Shown here piece after piece: positions 7,505-9,151 of a DNA stretch of 9,151 nt. A program made the translations under genes and the position numbers. The stretch lies in contig JAUXKG010000066.1 in assembly GCA_030624355.1 (NCBI GenBank), forward strand, positions 1 to 9,151. Reading direction: 5' to 3'. The DNA is from Acidobacteriota bacterium. GTDB lineage: Bacteria; Acidobacteriota; UBA6911; RPQK01; JADFOI01. Under the pieces are notes generated by a model. That model made no database searches, was not told where the DNA came from, and saw only the letters and a list, made by a program, of their open reading frames with translations. Each line of letters begins with the position of its first letter. Positions within the stretch are counted from its first letter, which is position 1.

Positions 7505-7667
7505 AACAGTGCTTGCCTCCACTGAAGACGTTGCCAAGAAAAATGGATCATGGTTGAACCCTAAGCGGACAAGCCTTGGACCGTACCACACTTCTTAGGT
7601 ACGATCAATCAGTAACCTTAGATGTATTAAAACTTGGAAGGTTGCTTAAATCCAGTGATTTCTTGGC
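7505..7667. promoter_or_regulatory. Divergent intergenic region between TPR and ParB-like genes, with a short palindrome
   Basis: Promoters for both genes should lie in these 163 bases. CGTACC (7582-7587) and GGTACG (7598-7603) form a perfect 6-bp inverted repeat 10 bases apart, interleaved with CCTAAG (7560-7565) and CTTAGG (7594-7599). This could be an operator or a chance hairpin. A -10-like TATTAA (7625-7630) faces the ParB-like gene but has no good -35. On the minus strand, TTGATC followed 17 bases later by TACGGT is a weak candidate for the TPR gene. Neither promoter is firm. Confidence 0.3.
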
Positions 7668-8681
7668 ATGATCGAGAACCTTTCTCACAACCTGGAAATG
7701 ATTCCTGCTGACCGGATTGATTCGAAGGACCGCCTGTTCTCCGTTTCTCTGCCCTGGCTGTCCCTGGATCAGTTGACTCGATCCATCAATCGGAACGGTC
7801 TTTTGTCACCTCTTCACCTTCAGAAGGGAGCCCATGCCAACTTCCGGATTGTGATTGGCTTCCGGCGTTACCAGGCGGCCAGGAATTTGGGCCTCCAGGC
7901 GCTCCCCTGTTTGATCCGAGATGAACGGGATCCCCTGGTGCTATTCAGACAGGCTTTGGAAGACAAACTGACCGCGCGGCCTCTTCATCTGATGGAAAAA
8001 GCTCGAGTTCTTTTGAAACTCCATCGTGACTTCGAAGTCGATCACCAGGTCTTGATGGATGAGTACCTGCCCCTTTTGGGTATCCGCCCCGACCGGTTTC
8101 ATCTTCGCCAGCAATTTGACCTGGCTTCCCTCTCGTTATTTCTGCAACGGGCTGTGAGCGACCTGCTGGAACCGGGCATAGCGCTGGAAATCTCACCCTG
8201 GAAAGACGAAGAACAGCGGTTTTTCATCGACCTCGTATCAGAGTTTCTACTGGGCGGAAACAAGCAGAAACAACTGTTTACACTATTGGATGAGATACGG
8301 GCCTCTGAAATTCACAATCCGGCCACTTCCCCGGAGACATCAGGACAAGTTTCAATTCAGACAATCTGGCAGCAAAGTGGCGCGGCTGAGAAGGCGGAAG
8401 ACAAACATCTGCCTCTTCAAAGACGTTTTGAACGGGCGCTCAAAAAGCTACTTCAAGTCCGATTTCCACATCTTTCTCAACACGAGAAAAGGTATGCCGA
8501 ACTCAAGGCCGCTCTCAAATTTCCGCCTCAAGTCCAACTTCGCCTGCCACCCAATTTCGAAGGGAATCAAATCAACGTCTCGTTGTCGGCGCGCGATCTC
8601 GAAGAATTGCTGGCTCTGATCGAAAAGCTGCACGCCGCCGCCCGAGGAGATGATCTGAAACAGATATTCGATTTATTGTAG
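7668..8681 (+). CDS. ParB/Spo0J-like protein with divergent CTP-binding motifs
   Basis: Protein of 337 residues with a ParB N-terminal domain at about 12-112. Visible are IPADRI (12-17), then GLLSPLHL (44-51) in the position of the ParB G-(Q)-xxP motif, IGFRRYQAARNLGLQALPCLI (63-83), equivalent to the GERRxxAA box, and LEDKLTARPLHLMEKA (97-112), equivalent to the ENxQRxxLxxIEEA box. Two key positions differ from canonical ParB CTPases: Glu of GERR is Phe65 and Asn of ENxQR is Asp99, so nucleotide use may be changed. A central helical region (about 113-175) could hold the helix-turn-helix. The C-terminal QINVSLSARDLEELLALIEKL (301-321) resembles the ParB dimerisation domain. No ParA or parS palindrome is seen, so chromosome partition is doubtful. 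The start has no clear ribosome site; Met11 (7698) is an alternative. An SPL-like gene follows 134 bases downstream on the same strand. Confidence 0.8.
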   Translation: MIENLSHNLEMIPADRIDSKDRLFSVSLPWLSLDQLTRSINRNGLLSPLHLQKGAHANFRIVIGFRRYQAARNLGLQALPCLIRDERDPLVLFRQALEDKLTARPLHLMEKARVLLKLHRDFEVDHQVLMDEYLPLLGIRPDRFHLRQQFDLASLSLFLQRAVSDLLEPGIALEISPWKDEEQRFFIDLVSEFLLGGNKQKQLFTLLDEIRASEIHNPATSPETSGQVSIQTIWQQSGAAEKAEDKHLPLQRRFERALKKLLQVRFPHLSQHEKRYAELKAALKFPPQVQLRLPPNFEGNQINVSLSARDLEELLALIEKLHAAARGDDLKQIFDLL

Positions 8682-8688
8682 ACTGAAG

Positions 8689-8786
8689 AAAAAAGGGGAC
8701 AGTCTACTCTGTCCACTAGAAGGCGTGGGAAAATGTTGTCGATTCTCCAGTTGGAAAAGGGGACAGAGAAGACGGTCCCCTCTTTT
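8689..8786. repeat. GGGGACAG-type palindromic repeat, copy 2
   Basis: AAAAGGGGACAG occurs twice in direct orientation (8691-8702 and 8755-8766). GGACAG (8697-8702) pairs perfectly with CTGTCC (8709-8714) around TCTACT. GGGGAC (8759-8764) pairs with GTCCCC (8775-8780). GGGGACAGTCTACT (8695-8708) is identical to 6409-6422, and both copies end in CCCCTCTTTT, so they belong to one family. It occupies most of the gap between the ParB-like stop and the SPL-like start. Confidence 0.72.
8759..8786 (+). terminator. Possible intrinsic terminator formed by the repeat
   Basis: A 6-bp GC-rich stem (GGGGAC/GTCCCC) with a 10-base loop is followed by TCTTTT. It would end transcripts of the ParB-like gene. 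If it works, the SPL-like gene needs its own promoter. The T-run is interrupted, so strength is uncertain. Confidence 0.35.
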
Positions 8787-8815
8787 CTTATTCACTCAAT
8801 CCTTGTCGCACCGCC

Positions 8816-9151
8816 ATGAAGCCCTACAAACCTGATCGAATCTTTGTGGAACACTCCGTCAGGGAGTCTCCCATTACTCAGAATGTCCTCGAGAGGCTGC
8901 CTGAAATCCCAGTCGAGCACATCGACTCAACTGAGGCTCTACTGAAGGAGTCTCAACAGTGGAATCCTACTATCCCCGTTGCCAAGAGGTCTTTGATCAT
9001 GGCTCGGCACAAAGGACGATTCTTTAAAGCCTGCCCGGCTGGACAGATGAAAAAGGGGACTGAGAATGTCTGCTGCAACTACTTCATAGTCAACTATGCC
9101 AGCAACTGCCACATGGAGTGCAGTTATTGTTACCTGCAATCCTACCTGAAC
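8816..9151 (+). CDS. Spore photoproduct lyase (SplB)-like radical SAM protein, C-terminus cut by window edge
   Basis: The first 112 residues are visible and the frame is open to the right edge. The N-terminus (YKPDRIFVEHSVRESPITQNVLERL) matches the SPL-family pattern, in which a Val/Ile-(Tyr)-(Val/Ile)-Glu stretch precedes a helix. The radical SAM iron-sulfur motif is Cys98-HME-Cys102-SY-Cys105, spaced CX3CX2C, followed by YLQSYLN, where the CxYCYLQ tail is the SPL hallmark. Before it, KACPAGQMKKGTENVCC carries extra cysteines at 73, 86 and 87; this stretch resembles the form I recall for SPL-like proteins of non-spore-forming bacteria. Known SPL splits the spore photoproduct thymine dimer using S-adenosylmethionine; whether this relative does so cannot be told from the visible part. 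The catalytic C-terminal cysteine of SPL lies outside. No good ribosome site precedes the ATG. Confidence 0.85.
   Translation, partial: MKPYKPDRIFVEHSVRESPITQNVLERLPEIPVEHIDSTEALLKESQQWNPTIPVAKRSLIMARHKGRFFKACPAGQMKKGTENVCCNYFIVNYASNCHMECSYCYLQSYLN

Noticed and set aside
7505..7591. N-terminal extension of the TPR protein from a GTG at 7591
   Set aside because: The 29 added residues would precede an otherwise clean signal peptide, and GGAGG at 7516-7520 serves the ATG at 7504.
9051..9060. AAAAAGGGGAC inside the SPL-like gene, resembling the intergenic repeat
   Set aside because: There is no inverted partner nearby, and the bases encode a Lys-Lys-Gly-Thr stretch that fits the SPL-like protein context, so it is probably coincidental.

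Overview
This 9.15 kb window looks like chromosomal DNA of a free-living bacterium of roughly 50% GC (judged by eye). The gene set is mostly housekeeping and envelope functions, interrupted by small intergenic repeats. An HtrA protease with an N-terminal anchor or signal, an exported TPR protein, and a spore-photoproduct-lyase-like radical SAM enzyme beside a ParB-like gene would suit a Gram-negative environmental lineage such as Acidobacteriota or Desulfobacterota. That placement is a weak inference; there is no rRNA or other marker to settle it.

Minus strand, read right to left. An exported TPR protein (7504-6497) is followed by a repeat-bearing gap. Next come a complete UvrD/PcrA-type helicase (6299-4056), an APC/CAT-family amino-acid permease starting 18 bases later (4037-2586), a 245-bp element bounded by inverted repeats (2344-2588), an EamA/DMT exporter with a TTG start (2337-1441), and a DegP/HtrA protease (1350 to beyond base 1). 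Helicase and permease are probably cotranscribed. EamA and HtrA may share a transcript.

Plus strand, right end. A ParB/Spo0J-like protein (7668-8681) is divergent from the TPR gene across a 163-bp intergenic region. After a second copy of a GGGGACAG-type palindromic repeat comes the start of a spore photoproduct lyase (SplB)-like radical SAM protein (8816 to beyond 9151).

Three non-coding repeat systems stand out: (i) the 245-bp element with 17-bp terminal inverted repeats, one of which contains the permease stop codon; (ii) a pair of GGGGACAG...CTGTCCCC palindromic repeats bracketing the TPR and ParB-like genes; (iii) a cluster of short ATCCGTG repeats inside element (i). The least ordinary protein-level feature is the ParB-like gene, with altered nucleotide-binding motifs and no ParA in view, lying just upstream of the SPL-like gene. 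I see no CRISPR array, tRNA, rRNA or intact transposase, and no clear evidence of a wholly new system.
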